Assembly (NCBI GenBank): GCA_003211315.1
Contig: QCTC01000011.1
Location: 1-35,697, forward strand
Length of the DNA: 35,697 bases
From: Prochlorococcus sp. AG-670-O17
GTDB lineage: Bacteria; Cyanobacteriota; Cyanobacteriia; PCC-6307; Cyanobiaceae
Direction: 5' to 3'
In this document: in pieces, positions 17,044 to 25,564 of the stretch
How the letters are laid out: each line of letters begins with the position of its first letter
How positions within the stretch are numbered: position 1 is the first letter of the stretch
The notes under the pieces: generated by a model
Databases searched by the model: none
The model's input: the letters and a program-made list of their open reading frames with translations, nothing else
What the model was told of the DNA's origin: nothing
Position numbers and translations under genes: made by a program

Positions 17044-18426
17044 TTAATTTAGTAATTTCAAAAGATCATTAATATGAGATTCACTTGTATTGTAATTCCC
17101 AAAAACTGCTCTTAAATAATATCTATTTTTAAATAGAGGCCTAGAAATCATAAAGTTCTTTTTAAGAAGATTTATTCTTTTATTTAAAGTCCAGGAATCT
17201 GATTCGTTTTTATTCATACCCTTTGGTAAAAAGGAAATTATATGCAAAGGACCAGAATATAAATCATATTTGTATGTATCTATATTATCTTCGAAGAATA
17301 TTCTTCTCTTAATAGATGAATTTAAGACATCCTCTATTCCTCGCATTCCCAGAAATCGCAACCCTAACCATAGTTTGATTATCTCAGCGGGTCTAGAACC
17401 TTGTATTCCTAGTTCACCTCTATTAAAGAAATTGTTTTCATTAGAAACGTAAGGTAACCCTGTAGAAAATGTATTTTTAAGAATTTCAATATTTGAAACT
17501 ATTAAAAGGGATGAAGTTTTTGTAATTCCAAGTATTTTTTGTGGATTAATAGTTATTGAATTCGCAAGATGAACATTAATAATTCCATTGATCTGTAAAT
17601 TAGTAATTGAAAAAATGCCTCCTATGGATCCGTCAATGTGTAGCCAAATATTTCTTTCATTACAAAATTTACTGATTTTATCAATTGGGTCTATTGCTCC
17701 ACGAACTGTTGTACCAAGAGTGGCAACTATAGCAAATATTCTTTTACCTTCAATAGAACATTTATTAACAGTCTCTTTAAGCTCAATCATATCCATACAT
17801 CCATCTTTATCTGTTTTGACTTTAATTAAATTATCTTTTTCAAGACCCATAATTCTATTGCATTTTTCAAATGATGAATGAGCATCTTCGCTAATTAAAT
17901 AAACGGCCTTTGGATCAGTTTCAAGTCCGGCATGGTTTCTAGCTGTGACCAACGCATTTAAATTACTTAAAGTCCCGCCACTGGCTGCAACGCCACCTGC
18001 TAAATCCGAAAAACCTAATTTTATTGAAAACCACTTACATATTGATTCCTCAAGAAGAGAAACACTTGGTGATAATTCATGTGCAAGAAGATTATTATTT
18101 AAGCCAGCAGCAATTAAATCTCCCAAAATAGAAATGATTAATGGTGGAGGATCTAGATGAGCAAGGGAACCTGGATGTACTGGATTAAAAGAACTATAAA
18201 TAAGACTTTCAATCTCAGAGAATAAAACATCAAAAGACTTCCCCTCTTCGCCTGGAACTGAACATTCAAAATTACTATCGATGGGTATAGGACCTAATTT
18301 ATCTGAATCTGAAAACCATTTGCATATGATTTCAGAAGTTCGGTTGAGAAGTATAAGCAAACTTTCGTTACTTCCAGAAGATCTCGGAAATAGATTGTTT
18401 TGATTATTAATTGAATCAGAAGTCAT
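17044..18426 (-). CDS. PLP-dependent group II decarboxylase family protein
   Basis: A fold-type I PLP enzyme of the glutamate/aromatic amino-acid decarboxylase group, 460 residues. Visible: NPVHPGSLAHLDPPP (81-95), ASGGTLSNLNAL (148-159) binding the phosphate, His183 in EDAHSSFEK stacking over the ring, LHIDGSIGG with Asp265 binding the pyridine nitrogen, and the Schiff-base Lys297 in INPQKILG. The family normally has His before that lysine (PHKW); here it is Gln296. The substrate is unknown. It is divergent from tadA across 61 bases and is followed 5 bases later by a small membrane ORF. Confidence 0.87.
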   Translation of the reverse strand: MTSDSINNQNNLFPRSSGSNESLLILLNRTSEIICKWFSDSDKLGPIPIDSNFECSVPGEEGKSFDVLFSEIESLIYSSFNPVHPGSLAHLDPPPLIISILGDLIAAGLNNNLLAHELSPSVSLLEESICKWFSIKLGFSDLAGGVAASGGTLSNLNALVTARNHAGLETDPKAVYLISEDAHSSFEKCNRIMGLEKDNLIKVKTDKDGCMDMIELKETVNKCSIEGKRIFAIVATLGTTVRGAIDPIDKISKFCNERNIWLHIDGSIGGIFSITNLQINGIINVHLANSITINPQKILGITKTSSLLIVSNIEILKNTFSTGLPYVSNENNFFNRGELGIQGSRPAEIIKLWLGLRFLGMRGIEDVLNSSIKRRIFFEDNIDTYKYDLYSGPLHIISFLPKGMNKNESDSWTLNKRINLLKKNFMISRPLFKNRYYLRAVFGNYNTSESHINDLLKLLN

Positions 18427-18455
18427 TCTTTAAAATAATTATTAATTAGGTTATT

Positions 18456-18461
18456 TATAAT
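18456..18461 (+). promoter_or_regulatory. Candidate -10 element for tadA
   Basis: A perfect TATAAT lies 26 bases before the tadA start codon in the 61-base gap between two divergent genes. It would give a leader of roughly 20 bases. No matching -35 element is evident, which is common in AT-rich cyanobacterial promoters. In such AT-rich DNA the match could arise by chance. Confidence 0.4.
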
Positions 18462-18487
18462 GTTTATAAAAAAACGTAATTGATAAA

Positions 18488-18985
18488 ATGAACCAAAAAA
18501 CTATAAATCGGCATAGAAAAATTGAGCACTTAGATTATCTTAAATGGATGAAATTCATTTTACGAAGATCAGAGGAAGTAGGTAAGGTTGAATTACCAAT
18601 TACAGCAGTAATAATAGATGAGAATGGAAGATGTATTGGTAGAGGAAGTAATAAAAGAGAAATTAACAATGATCCTTTAGGACATGCAGAATTAATAGCT
18701 CTTAGACAAGCTTCATGGATTAAAAATGATTGGCGATTTAATGAATGCAGCATAATTGTAAATTTAGAGCCTTGTACAATGTGTGCTGCGGCATTAGTTC
18801 AAGCAAGAATGGGTCAAGTTATATATGGTACAGAAGATGATAAAAGAGGCGGATTCGGAGGCACGATTGATTTATCTAAGCATGAAAGCGCACATCATAA
18901 AATGAAAGTAGTAGGAGGGATTTTAAATCAGGATTGTAAAAATAAAATTAAGTTATGGTTTAAAAAGATGAGGAATCAAAAATAG
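18488..18985 (+). CDS. tadA: tRNA-specific adenosine deaminase TadA
   Basis: Zinc deaminase that converts A34 to inosine in tRNA-Arg(ACG), an essential decoding step. The zinc motif is complete: His66 and catalytic Glu68 in GHAELIAL, and PCTMC with Cys96 and Cys99. The segment AALVQARMGQVIYGTEDDKRGGFGG is typical of TadA rather than of cytidine or guanine deaminases. Length is 165 residues. The last 26 bases overlap the end of the convergent aminotransferase gene. Confidence 0.93.
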   Translation: MNQKTINRHRKIEHLDYLKWMKFILRRSEEVGKVELPITAVIIDENGRCIGRGSNKREINNDPLGHAELIALRQASWIKNDWRFNECSIIVNLEPCTMCAAALVQARMGQVIYGTEDDKRGGFGGTIDLSKHESAHHKMKVVGGILNQDCKNKIKLWFKKMRNQK

Positions 18986-20144
18986 AAAACTTCTTTAATT
19001 CTGTATCAAATAAATTTAATAATCGATCGACATTCTCTTCACTAGAATTAAACCCCATTAATCCAATACGCCAAACCTTACCAGACAATGCACCTAGTCC
19101 ATTTCCTATTTCAATACCAAAATTTTTCAAAAGATGATTTCTAAATGCGTCTCCATCTACTGCGGGAGGAATTTTCACTGTTGTCAGAGTAGGTAACCTA
19201 TATTCACTGGAAACATGTAGCTCCATTCCTAAACTTTCTAATCCCTTCCATAATTTGATTGCATTAGAATTGTGTCTTCTCCAAATATTTTCTAAGCCTT
19301 CATTAGCAATTAAGCGCAAACCCTCTCTTATTGCAAAATTCATATTCACTGGAGCAGTATGATGGTAAACACGATCAGATCCCCAATATCTATTCAATAG
19401 GGATAAATCTAAATACCAATTTGGAACTTTAGAAGTTCTTGCACTAAGTTTATCTTCTGCACGTTTATTCATTGTGAAAGGACTAAGTCCAGGAGGGCAA
19501 CTTAGACCTTTTTGGCTACAACTATAAGCAAGATCTATTTTCCAATCATCAATAAAAAGTTCTAGAGCACCTAATGATGTGACAGCATCAACTAAAAACA
19601 AACAATTATTCTTTCTGCATAAATCACCTATCCCTTCAAGAGGTTGTAATACCCCAGTTGATGTCTCAGCGTGGACAATAGCAAATATTACAGGTTTTTT
19701 GGTTTCTATTTCATATTTTATTTCTTCAAAAGTAAATGCTTCTCCCCATTCTTTTTCAATTACTGAAACGTCCGCTTTATATCTCGATGCCATATCAACC
19801 AAACGATCCCCAAAATATCCTTTTTTTGCTACTAAAATTTTTTCTCCAGGCTCTATAAAATTAGCAATAGATGCTTCCATAGCTGCGCTACCTGTACCAC
19901 TCATAGGTAGAGTTATTCGATTATTACACTGCCATGTATATCTAAGTAATTTTTGTACCTCGGACATTAACTCTATATATGCCTCATCTAGATGCCCAAT
20001 TGGATTAAGTGCTAAAGCCTTAAGGACTTCGGGATGAGCATTTGAAGGACCAGGTCCTAATAAAAGTCTTGAAGGAACATAAGTTTTATCGAGATGAGGT
20101 AGATTCTCTTCATTTAAAGTTGAAATGAGTTTTGTTTCGGTCAA
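18960..20144 (-). CDS. Serine/alanine-glyoxylate aminotransferase family protein
   Basis: PLP class V aminotransferase, 394 residues. It opens with LLLGPGPSNAHPEVLKAL (27-44), the mark of the alanine-glyoxylate/serine-glyoxylate aminotransferase group. Asp186 in LVDAVTSLG contacts the PLP ring and the Schiff-base lysine is Lys212 in SCSQKGLSCPPGLS. The likely role is transamination of glyoxylate in the photorespiratory C2 pathway; the amino donor (serine or alanine) is not settled by sequence. The start is TTG at 20144: a stop lies three codons upstream and the first in-frame ATG is at residue 60, past conserved sequence. It shares a 214-base divergent control region with glnA. Confidence 0.92.
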   Translation of the reverse strand: MTETKLISTLNEENLPHLDKTYVPSRLLLGPGPSNAHPEVLKALALNPIGHLDEAYIELMSEVQKLLRYTWQCNNRITLPMSGTGSAAMEASIANFIEPGEKILVAKKGYFGDRLVDMASRYKADVSVIEKEWGEAFTFEEIKYEIETKKPVIFAIVHAETSTGVLQPLEGIGDLCRKNNCLFLVDAVTSLGALELFIDDWKIDLAYSCSQKGLSCPPGLSPFTMNKRAEDKLSARTSKVPNWYLDLSLLNRYWGSDRVYHHTAPVNMNFAIREGLRLIANEGLENIWRRHNSNAIKLWKGLESLGMELHVSSEYRLPTLTTVKIPPAVDGDAFRNHLLKNFGIEIGNGLGALSGKVWRIGLMGFNSSEENVDRLLNLFDTELKKFSIFDSSSF

Positions 20145-20294
20145 AAACTTTTAAAGCATTACATTTAAATTAAACTAATTTACCTACTAAAGCGAAGAAT
20201 GTTTAAAGAAATTCATCCAATTTAAATATTTTAGTTAACAATTGTTAAACATATAACTTGAAATACTCAAAGAACCCAGCAAGTGTTGAAAAAA

Positions 20295-20336
20295 GTTACC
20301 TTTGATACATAATTAGATTCGTCAAGTTATTAATTT
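20295..20336 (+). promoter_or_regulatory. Candidate NtcA-type promoter of glnA
   Basis: GTT-N8-TAC spans 20295-20308, one mismatch from the NtcA consensus GTA-N8-TAC. Exactly 22 bases further is TAATTT (20331-20336), which fits the TAN3T -10 box. A GTA-N8-TAC-N22-TAN3T arrangement is the classical NtcA-activated promoter structure, and glnA is a standard NtcA target. Weak point: transcription would start near 20343, inside the GGAGG ribosome-binding sequence at 20341-20345, so an additional upstream promoter may exist. Confidence 0.5.
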
Positions 20337-20358
20337 TATTGGAGGTATAAATAAAGAA

Positions 20359-21780
20359 ATGGCCAAGACTCCCCAAGACGTTTTAAGTCAGATTAAGGAT
20401 GAAGGAATTGAACTCATCGATCTAAAATTCACTGACATTCATGGTAAATGGCAACATCTAACCTTGACATCTGACATGATTGAGGAAGAATCATTCACTG
20501 AAGGTCTTGCCTTTGATGGATCATCTATAAGAGGTTGGAAAGCGATTAACGCATCTGACATGTCTATGGTTCCAGATTCAAGTACCGCATGGATAGATCC
20601 TTTTTATAAACATAAAACCTTAAGCATGATTTGCTCTATTCAAGAGCCAAGAAGTGGAGAACCTTATGATAGGTGCCCAAGATCATTAGCTCAAAAGGCA
20701 TTAAAATATCTAGATTCCACAGGTATAGCGGATACGGCATTTTTTGGACCAGAGCCAGAATTCTTTTTATTCGATGATGTTAGATATGACTCTAAAGAAG
20801 GTAGTAGTTTTTATAGTGTAGATACTATTGAAGCTCCCTGGAATACTGGTCGAACAGAAGAAGGTGGAAACCTAGGTTATAAAATACAATACAAAGAGGG
20901 CTATTTCCCCGTTGCTCCAAATGACACCGCTCAAGACATAAGGTCTGAAATGTTATTGCAAATGGCTGAATTAGGAATTCCAACTGAGAAGCATCATCAT
21001 GAAGTCGCTGGAGCAGGACAACATGAACTTGGTATAAAATTTGATTCCTTAATTAGCTCCGCTGATAGTGTTATGACATACAAATATGTTGTAAGAAACG
21101 TAGCCAAAAAATATGGGAAAACAGCGACATTTATGCCTAAACCTGTATTTAACGATAATGGAACAGGCATGCATGTTCATCAGAGTTTATGGAAAAGTGG
21201 TCAACCTCTATTCTATGGCGAAGGATCATATGCAAATCTATCTCAGACAGCAAGGTGGTATATCGGAGGTATTTTAAAACATGCTCCATCATTCCTAGCA
21301 TTTACTAATCCAACAACTAATAGCTATAAAAGACTAGTTCCAGGTTTTGAAGCTCCGGTAAATCTAGTTTACTCAGAGGGTAATAGATCAGCAGCTGTAA
21401 GAATCCCTTTAACTGGACCTAATCCAAAAGCTAAAAGATTAGAATTTAGATCAGGTGATGCACTTGCTAACCCTTATTTAGCATTTTCTGTAATGATGCT
21501 AGCTGGTATCGATGGTATTAAGAATCAAATTGATCCTGGTGATGGAGTTGATGTTGACTTATTTGAATTACCAGCAGAAGAGCTATCAAAAATAGATACA
21601 GTTCCTTCATCTCTCAACGATTCACTAAATGCACTTAAAGCAGATAAAGATTATTTATTAGCTGGAGGAGTATTCACAGAAGATTTTATTGATAATTTTA
21701 TCGATATGAAGTACGAAGAGGTTCAACAATTAAGGCAGAGGCCCCACCCTCATGAATTTTTTATGTACTATGACGCTTAA
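20359..21780 (+). CDS. glnA: Glutamine synthetase type I
   Basis: ATP-dependent glutamate-ammonia ligase, the main route of ammonium assimilation. At 473 residues it has the length of dodecameric GSI. The GS signature FDGSSIRGW is at 52-60, the metal ligand segment is [10 protein letters not shown] (130-139), with [12 protein letters not shown] (265-276) and the glutamate-binding [17 protein letters not shown]. At the place of the E. coli adenylylated tyrosine (NLYDLPPEE) this protein has Phe402 (DLFELPAEE). A strong GGAGG ribosome-binding sequence sits at 20341-20345. A factor-independent terminator follows the gene, so it is probably monocistronic. Confidence 0.97.
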   Translation: MAKTPQDVLSQIKDEGIELIDLKFTDIHGKWQHLTLTSDMIEEESFTEGLAFDGSSIRGWKAINASDMSMVPDSSTAWIDPFYKHKTLSMICSIQEPRSGEPYDRCPRSLAQKALKYLDSTGIADTAFFGPEPEFFLFDDVRYDSKEGSSFYSVDTIEAPWNTGRTEEGGNLGYKIQYKEGYFPVAPNDTAQDIRSEMLLQMAELGIPTEKHHHEVAGAGQHELGIKFDSLISSADSVMTYKYVVRNVAKKYGKTATFMPKPVFNDNGTGMHVHQSLWKSGQPLFYGEGSYANLSQTARWYIGGILKHAPSFLAFTNPTTNSYKRLVPGFEAPVNLVYSEGNRSAAVRIPLTGPNPKAKRLEFRSGDALANPYLAFSVMMLAGIDGIKNQIDPGDGVDVDLFELPAEELSKIDTVPSSLNDSLNALKADKDYLLAGGVFTEDFIDNFIDMKYEEVQQLRQRPHPHEFFMYYDA

Positions 21781-21818
21781 GTCAAACTAAGAAATTTAAA
21801 AATTTTAAAAGATCTTTT

Positions 21819-21859
21819 TGAGAATTATCACAAATAATTCTCAGATTGATTTTTTTTTT
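21819..21859 (+). terminator. Rho-independent terminator of glnA
   Basis: A perfect 10-bp stem, TGAGAATTAT at 21819-21828 and ATAATTCTCA at 21834-21843, encloses the loop CACAA. A run of ten T residues follows at 21850-21859. It sits 38 bases after the glnA stop and is the clearest terminator in the window. The stem is AT-rich, as expected for this genome. Confidence 0.8.
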
Positions 21860-21888
21860 GTTGGAATATAGTTAAGTAATAATAAAAA

Positions 21889-22944
21889 ATGGTAAAAGAA
21901 CAAATTTCAAAAATTGCATATAAAACACTTCAACAAGGAAAAAGTATCGCTGGATTAGCTCATAAAGAATTAAGTACAAGAATCATGAATTTCGTACTCC
22001 CTGATAATAAGCTTGGTAATTTTACAATAGATAAAAAACTCTTAGTCGATATCCAAAATTCTATGGATCGTCTCAGAGAAGAAGATTGGAATGATGCAGA
22101 AAAAAATATATATCCTCAGAAATTATTATTTGATGAACCTTGGCTGAGATATTTAACCCAATATCCAAAAATCTGGCTGGATATGCCAAACACATGGGAC
22201 CGAAGAAGAAAACAAAATTATAAAGATCTTCCTAAAAATATAGATAATGAAAACTACCCAAAGTATTACTTAAGAAATTTTCACCATCAGACAGATGGTT
22301 ATCTTTCTGATTTTTCGGCGAGTATTTATGATTTACAAGTAGAAATTCTTTTTAATGGGAGTGCCGATGCTATGAGAAGAAGAATAATTAAACCCCTTAA
22401 GGAAGGATTAAATAATTTTGGTAATAGAAAAAAAAGTTCATTAAAAATTCTTGATGTTGCTACAGGTTCTGGTAGAACACTGAAACAGCTAAGAGGTGCA
22501 TTCCCTAAAGAAAAAATTATAGGACTTGATTTGTCTGGATCATACTTAAAAGAAGCTAGTAGATTTATTTCAAATTTAAATGGTGATTTAATAGAATTAA
22601 TTAAAGGTAATGCTGAAAATTTACCATTTGAAGATAATAGTATTCAAGGAATTACATGTGTTTATTTATTCCATGAATTACCTAGAACAGTAAGAGAAAA
22701 TGTCTTAAAAGAATTCTTCAGAGTACTTGAACCGGATGGAATATTAATTCTTGCTGATTCAATACAAGAGAATGACTCACCTGATTTTATTCAGATAATG
22801 GAAAATTTTTATAAATCATTCCATGAACCCTTTTATTGTGATTACATCAAAGAAGATATAACTTCTAAAATAAAAGACATAGGTTTTAATAACATAAAAT
22901 CAAATTCATTTTTCATGACTAAAGTATGGTCTGCTATAAAATGA
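21889..22944 (+). CDS. Class I SAM-dependent methyltransferase
   Basis: A 351-residue protein. The C-terminal half is a Rossmann methyltransferase: motif I ILDVATGSGRTLKQL at 187-201, the acidic SAM-ribose ligand Asp215 in IGLDLSGSYL, GNAENLPFEDNSI (motif II region) and a later VLEPDGILILADS. The N-terminal 180 residues lack a recognised domain but include WLRYLTQYPKIWLDMPNTWDRR. The UbiE/Coq5-like pattern suggests a small-molecule substrate such as a quinone or lipid; none can be named. It begins 29 bases after the glnA terminator's T-run and has a downstream hypothetical gene 21 bases away. Confidence 0.83.
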   Translation: MVKEQISKIAYKTLQQGKSIAGLAHKELSTRIMNFVLPDNKLGNFTIDKKLLVDIQNSMDRLREEDWNDAEKNIYPQKLLFDEPWLRYLTQYPKIWLDMPNTWDRRRKQNYKDLPKNIDNENYPKYYLRNFHHQTDGYLSDFSASIYDLQVEILFNGSADAMRRRIIKPLKEGLNNFGNRKKSSLKILDVATGSGRTLKQLRGAFPKEKIIGLDLSGSYLKEASRFISNLNGDLIELIKGNAENLPFEDNSIQGITCVYLFHELPRTVRENVLKEFFRVLEPDGILILADSIQENDSPDFIQIMENFYKSFHEPFYCDYIKEDITSKIKDIGFNNIKSNSFFMTKVWSAIK

Positions 22945-22965
22945 AGGAAACAATAAATAATTACT

Positions 22966-23220
22966 ATGAATAACCCGGATGAAGATACTATTCAACTTGC
23001 CCAAAAACTTAATAATAAGTTAAAAATAAATCACCTAGATTGGCACAAACTAAAGGGGAAAAAATTAAATAGATCAGCAGAACTTATATCAGCCGCATTA
23101 TGCCAATTACTAATTTCAGAGAATGAGGAGGATACTATAAAATATTTGGAAGAAAGTATAAAATGGTTAAAAGGAATTAATGTAGACAATCCATGTCCAA
23201 GTAAACATTCATCTTTTTAA
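22966..23220 (+). CDS. Small conserved-looking hypothetical protein
   Basis: An 84-residue soluble, mainly helical protein (LAQKLNNKLKINHLDWHKLKG, RSAELISAALCQLLI, EDTIKYLEESIKWLKG). It ends VDNPCPSKHSSF with Cys80 near the C-terminus. I do not recognise the family with certainty. It sits 21 bases downstream of the methyltransferase on the same strand, so co-transcription is likely. Its last 12 bases overlap the tail of the convergent HATPase gene. Confidence 0.75.
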   Translation: MNNPDEDTIQLAQKLNNKLKINHLDWHKLKGKKLNRSAELISAALCQLLISENEEDTIKYLEESIKWLKGINVDNPCPSKHSSF

Positions 23221-23652
23221 GGCTAATTGGAGTCGATTACCCTTATTACTCCATCTAATATCATCAAAACATTCGTTTATTATATAAAGACCCCGCCCAT
23301 TTAATGAAGTAAATTTTTTAGGTAATTTATATAATCTTTTTTTTATTTCTAAACCATTACCTTGATCTTGAATTTGCCATACACACCAGTTAGGAGTAAT
23401 GATTCTTCGAACTCTAATAGATTTATTAGGATCTAGTTTATTGCCATGCGTAACCGCATTTATAAGTGCTTCATGTAAACCTAGTTTTATGTTGTAGCTG
23501 TATTGAGAAGTATTTAAAGGTTCTAACAATAAATCAACAAAATCATTTAATTGTAGTGAAGAATTTAATTCAAAATTAGACCAGTTAATTGCTGGTTTGT
23601 TAAGTAAATCAATAATAAAATTTAAAAGAATTTTGCCCTGAAAAAAGGACAT
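23209..23652 (-). CDS. RsbW-like HATPase (stand-alone ATP-binding domain)
   Basis: A 147-residue stand-alone GHKL ATPase domain resembling anti-sigma serine kinases. The N-box is HEALINAVTHGN (60-71) with catalytic Glu61, the G1 box is DQGNGL (96-101) and the G2 box GRGLYII (119-125). There is no histidine-kinase dimerisation domain. In the RsbW/SpoIIAB family such proteins phosphorylate an anti-anti-sigma partner; no STAS partner or sigma gene lies in the window. It follows gun4 on the same strand after 49 bases, so the two may be co-transcribed. Confidence 0.85.
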   Translation of the reverse strand: MSFFQGKILLNFIIDLLNKPAINWSNFELNSSLQLNDFVDLLLEPLNTSQYSYNIKLGLHEALINAVTHGNKLDPNKSIRVRRIITPNWCVWQIQDQGNGLEIKKRLYKLPKKFTSLNGRGLYIINECFDDIRWSNKGNRLQLALKR

Positions 23653-23701
23653 AACTTTATATCTATATTAAGGATATTTTAGCTTATCAAATAGCTCTTG
23701 A

Positions 23702-24436
23702 TCAAAGAATATTATTATGCCTCAATGAAATTGCTGGATGTCTAAGAATAGAATCCATAAGTCTTACTCCTCTAAGTTGATTAATTAATGGCATGTGTCC
23801 TTCAGGAGCTTCTAATGACCAACTAAATGAATTTGGATATCTAGTCCAATATCCATCTTTTTTCCATCCTATCTTTGGCCATAACAATTCATATTTTTTT
23901 CCAACTGACTTAAGAAGTTTAGCTTGTATAGAAAAACCAAACCTGCCATTTGAATAAATAGTCCATAATCTATCTATCGTTTGAAGATCAGTGCCTGACA
24001 TATTATTGACCTCACTGTAAAAAACATAACCACGATTTTCAGCAAGCTTACCAGCTAGTTTTCTTAAATATGAACTGGTTAATCTATCAGCATCCTCAAA
24101 GTTTTGTTCTAATAATCTCAACTGTAGTTCTTCATAGTTAATATCTTCATCTGAAGAAGTAAAAAACCAATTATTGTATTTTTTATCATTAAAAAAAATT
24201 GGTTTATGTTTTTTTAATACTTGCAGTAACCAACCAGCAGCCCAATCATCTCCTTTCTGATCAAAATCATCAAATATTTTCTTTCCAATCAAAAATATGT
24301 TTTCGACATCTGATTCAATATCAGATAATAAATTTAATCTTTTCCGTTGATTTGATTTTACAAAAATATTAACTAAATTTAATGTACTCTTATAATGGTC
24401 TTCTTGATCTTTGTTTGTCATTTCTAATAAATCCAT
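23702..24436 (-). CDS. gun4: GUN4 domain protein, Mg-chelatase activator
   Basis: Porphyrin-binding protein that stimulates magnesium chelatase, the first committed step of chlorophyll synthesis. The GUN4 core is at about 100-235: YEELQLRLLEQNFEDADRLT, GTDLQTIDRLWTIYSNGRFGFSIQ, then WSLEAPEGHMPLINQLRG. The preceding 95 residues form the helical N-terminal domain found in cyanobacterial forms. Length is 244 residues. ATG 24436 gives an unusually small 19-base gap to the divergent mnmH start; Met6 (ATG at 24421) is an alternative. Either way the promoter must lie partly in coding sequence. Confidence 0.93.
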   Translation of the reverse strand: MDLLEMTNKDQEDHYKSTLNLVNIFVKSNQRKRLNLLSDIESDVENIFLIGKKIFDDFDQKGDDWAAGWLLQVLKKHKPIFFNDKKYNNWFFTSSDEDINYEELQLRLLEQNFEDADRLTSSYLRKLAGKLAENRGYVFYSEVNNMSGTDLQTIDRLWTIYSNGRFGFSIQAKLLKSVGKKYELLWPKIGWKKDGYWTRYPNSFSWSLEAPEGHMPLINQLRGVRLMDSILRHPAISLRHNNIL

Positions 24437-24455
24437 CTAATTTTTAAAACTATCC

Positions 24456-25508
24456 ATGAACTCCAGAAAAGAAGAACTAGAGAAATTCAGGAAGTTCAAC
24501 GGCCCACTTATTGATGTTAGGAGTCCAGGAGAATATTATAAAGGACATATGCCAAATTCTATAAATATTCCGTTATTTGATAATGAAGAGAGATCAATAG
24601 TAGGAACTGTATATAAAAATTATGGTAGACAAGAAGCAGTAATAAAAGGTTTGGAATTTTTAGCCATAAAAATTGAGAATATTATTAATAAGTTATTTGA
24701 AGTTATAAATGATCATCAATTGACAAGTCATAATTCACAATTTAGTGATCCCACTTTAAAAATCTACTGTGCCAGGGGTGGAATGAGATCTCAAAGTATA
24801 TGCTGGCTTTTAGAAAAATACAATCATAGAAGTGTTACTTTAAAAAATGGCTATAAAAGCTACAGAAAATGGACTTTAGATATCTTTAATAAAAAATGGA
24901 AAATAGTTGTTATGGGAGGAAAAACTGGAACTGGTAAAACTAAAATATTAAAATTACTTCGTGATAATAATTATCAGATCATTGATTTAGAGGGGTTAGC
25001 TAACCATAGAGGAAGTACTTTTGGTGGACTAGGTATGAAAGCACAACCTTCAAATGAACAATTTGAAAATGCCATCGCAGAGGAATTAAAAGGTTTTATA
25101 AAAAATAAGAAAATATTCGTCGAATCTGAAAGTGCAAATATTGGAAAATGTAAAATACCTCATGAGTTTTTTAATCAAATGAAAACAGCAGAGAGAATTG
25201 AAATAAAAAAAAGTGAATCAAATCGTTTAGAGGAATTAATTAAAACATATAGTATTTTTGAAGAAAAAGATCTTATAGAAGCTGTTTTAAGAATAAAGAA
25301 AAGATTAGGTCCACAAAGAACAACAATTGCAATCGAGTCAATTAAAAATAAAGATTGGAAATTGGTTTGTAAGTCTGTTTTAGAATATTATGATAAGTGC
25401 TATGACTATGAAAAAACAGGGGTAAATAATATCAAAACATTAAATATGACAGATATCTTTGACGACCAAACAACATTGAGATTAATAAAGGAATATATGA
25501 AATCATAA
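24456..25508 (+). CDS. mnmH: tRNA 2-selenouridine synthase
   Basis: MnmH (SelU/YbbB) replaces sulfur by selenium in 2-thiouridine at the tRNA wobble position, or geranylates it. An N-terminal rhodanese domain (about 1-145) has DVRSPGEYYKGHMPNSINIPL and catalytic Cys105 in YCARGGMRS. A P-loop domain follows, with GGKTGTGKT at 154-162 and the family segment DLEGLANHRGSTFGG. At 350 residues it is full length. No selD is in the window; the sulfur/selenium donor pathway has to be looked for elsewhere. Confidence 0.9.
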   Translation: MNSRKEELEKFRKFNGPLIDVRSPGEYYKGHMPNSINIPLFDNEERSIVGTVYKNYGRQEAVIKGLEFLAIKIENIINKLFEVINDHQLTSHNSQFSDPTLKIYCARGGMRSQSICWLLEKYNHRSVTLKNGYKSYRKWTLDIFNKKWKIVVMGGKTGTGKTKILKLLRDNNYQIIDLEGLANHRGSTFGGLGMKAQPSNEQFENAIAEELKGFIKNKKIFVESESANIGKCKIPHEFFNQMKTAERIEIKKSESNRLEELIKTYSIFEEKDLIEAVLRIKKRLGPQRTTIAIESIKNKDWKLVCKSVLEYYDKCYDYEKTGVNNIKTLNMTDIFDDQTTLRLIKEYMKS

Positions 25509-25564
25509 ATTTTAACGAAATATGCTTTTATTATCTACAATATAAAATTAACTTTTAAATTATT

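Noticed and set aside
19579-20037. 152-codon plus-strand ORF inside the aminotransferase gene
   Set aside because: It is a shadow of the conserved PLP enzyme on the other strand and matches no family.
20145-20358. Possible glutamine riboswitch (glnA RNA motif) in the glnA leader
   Set aside because: The conserved core segments of the motif as I know them could not be found in order on the plus strand.
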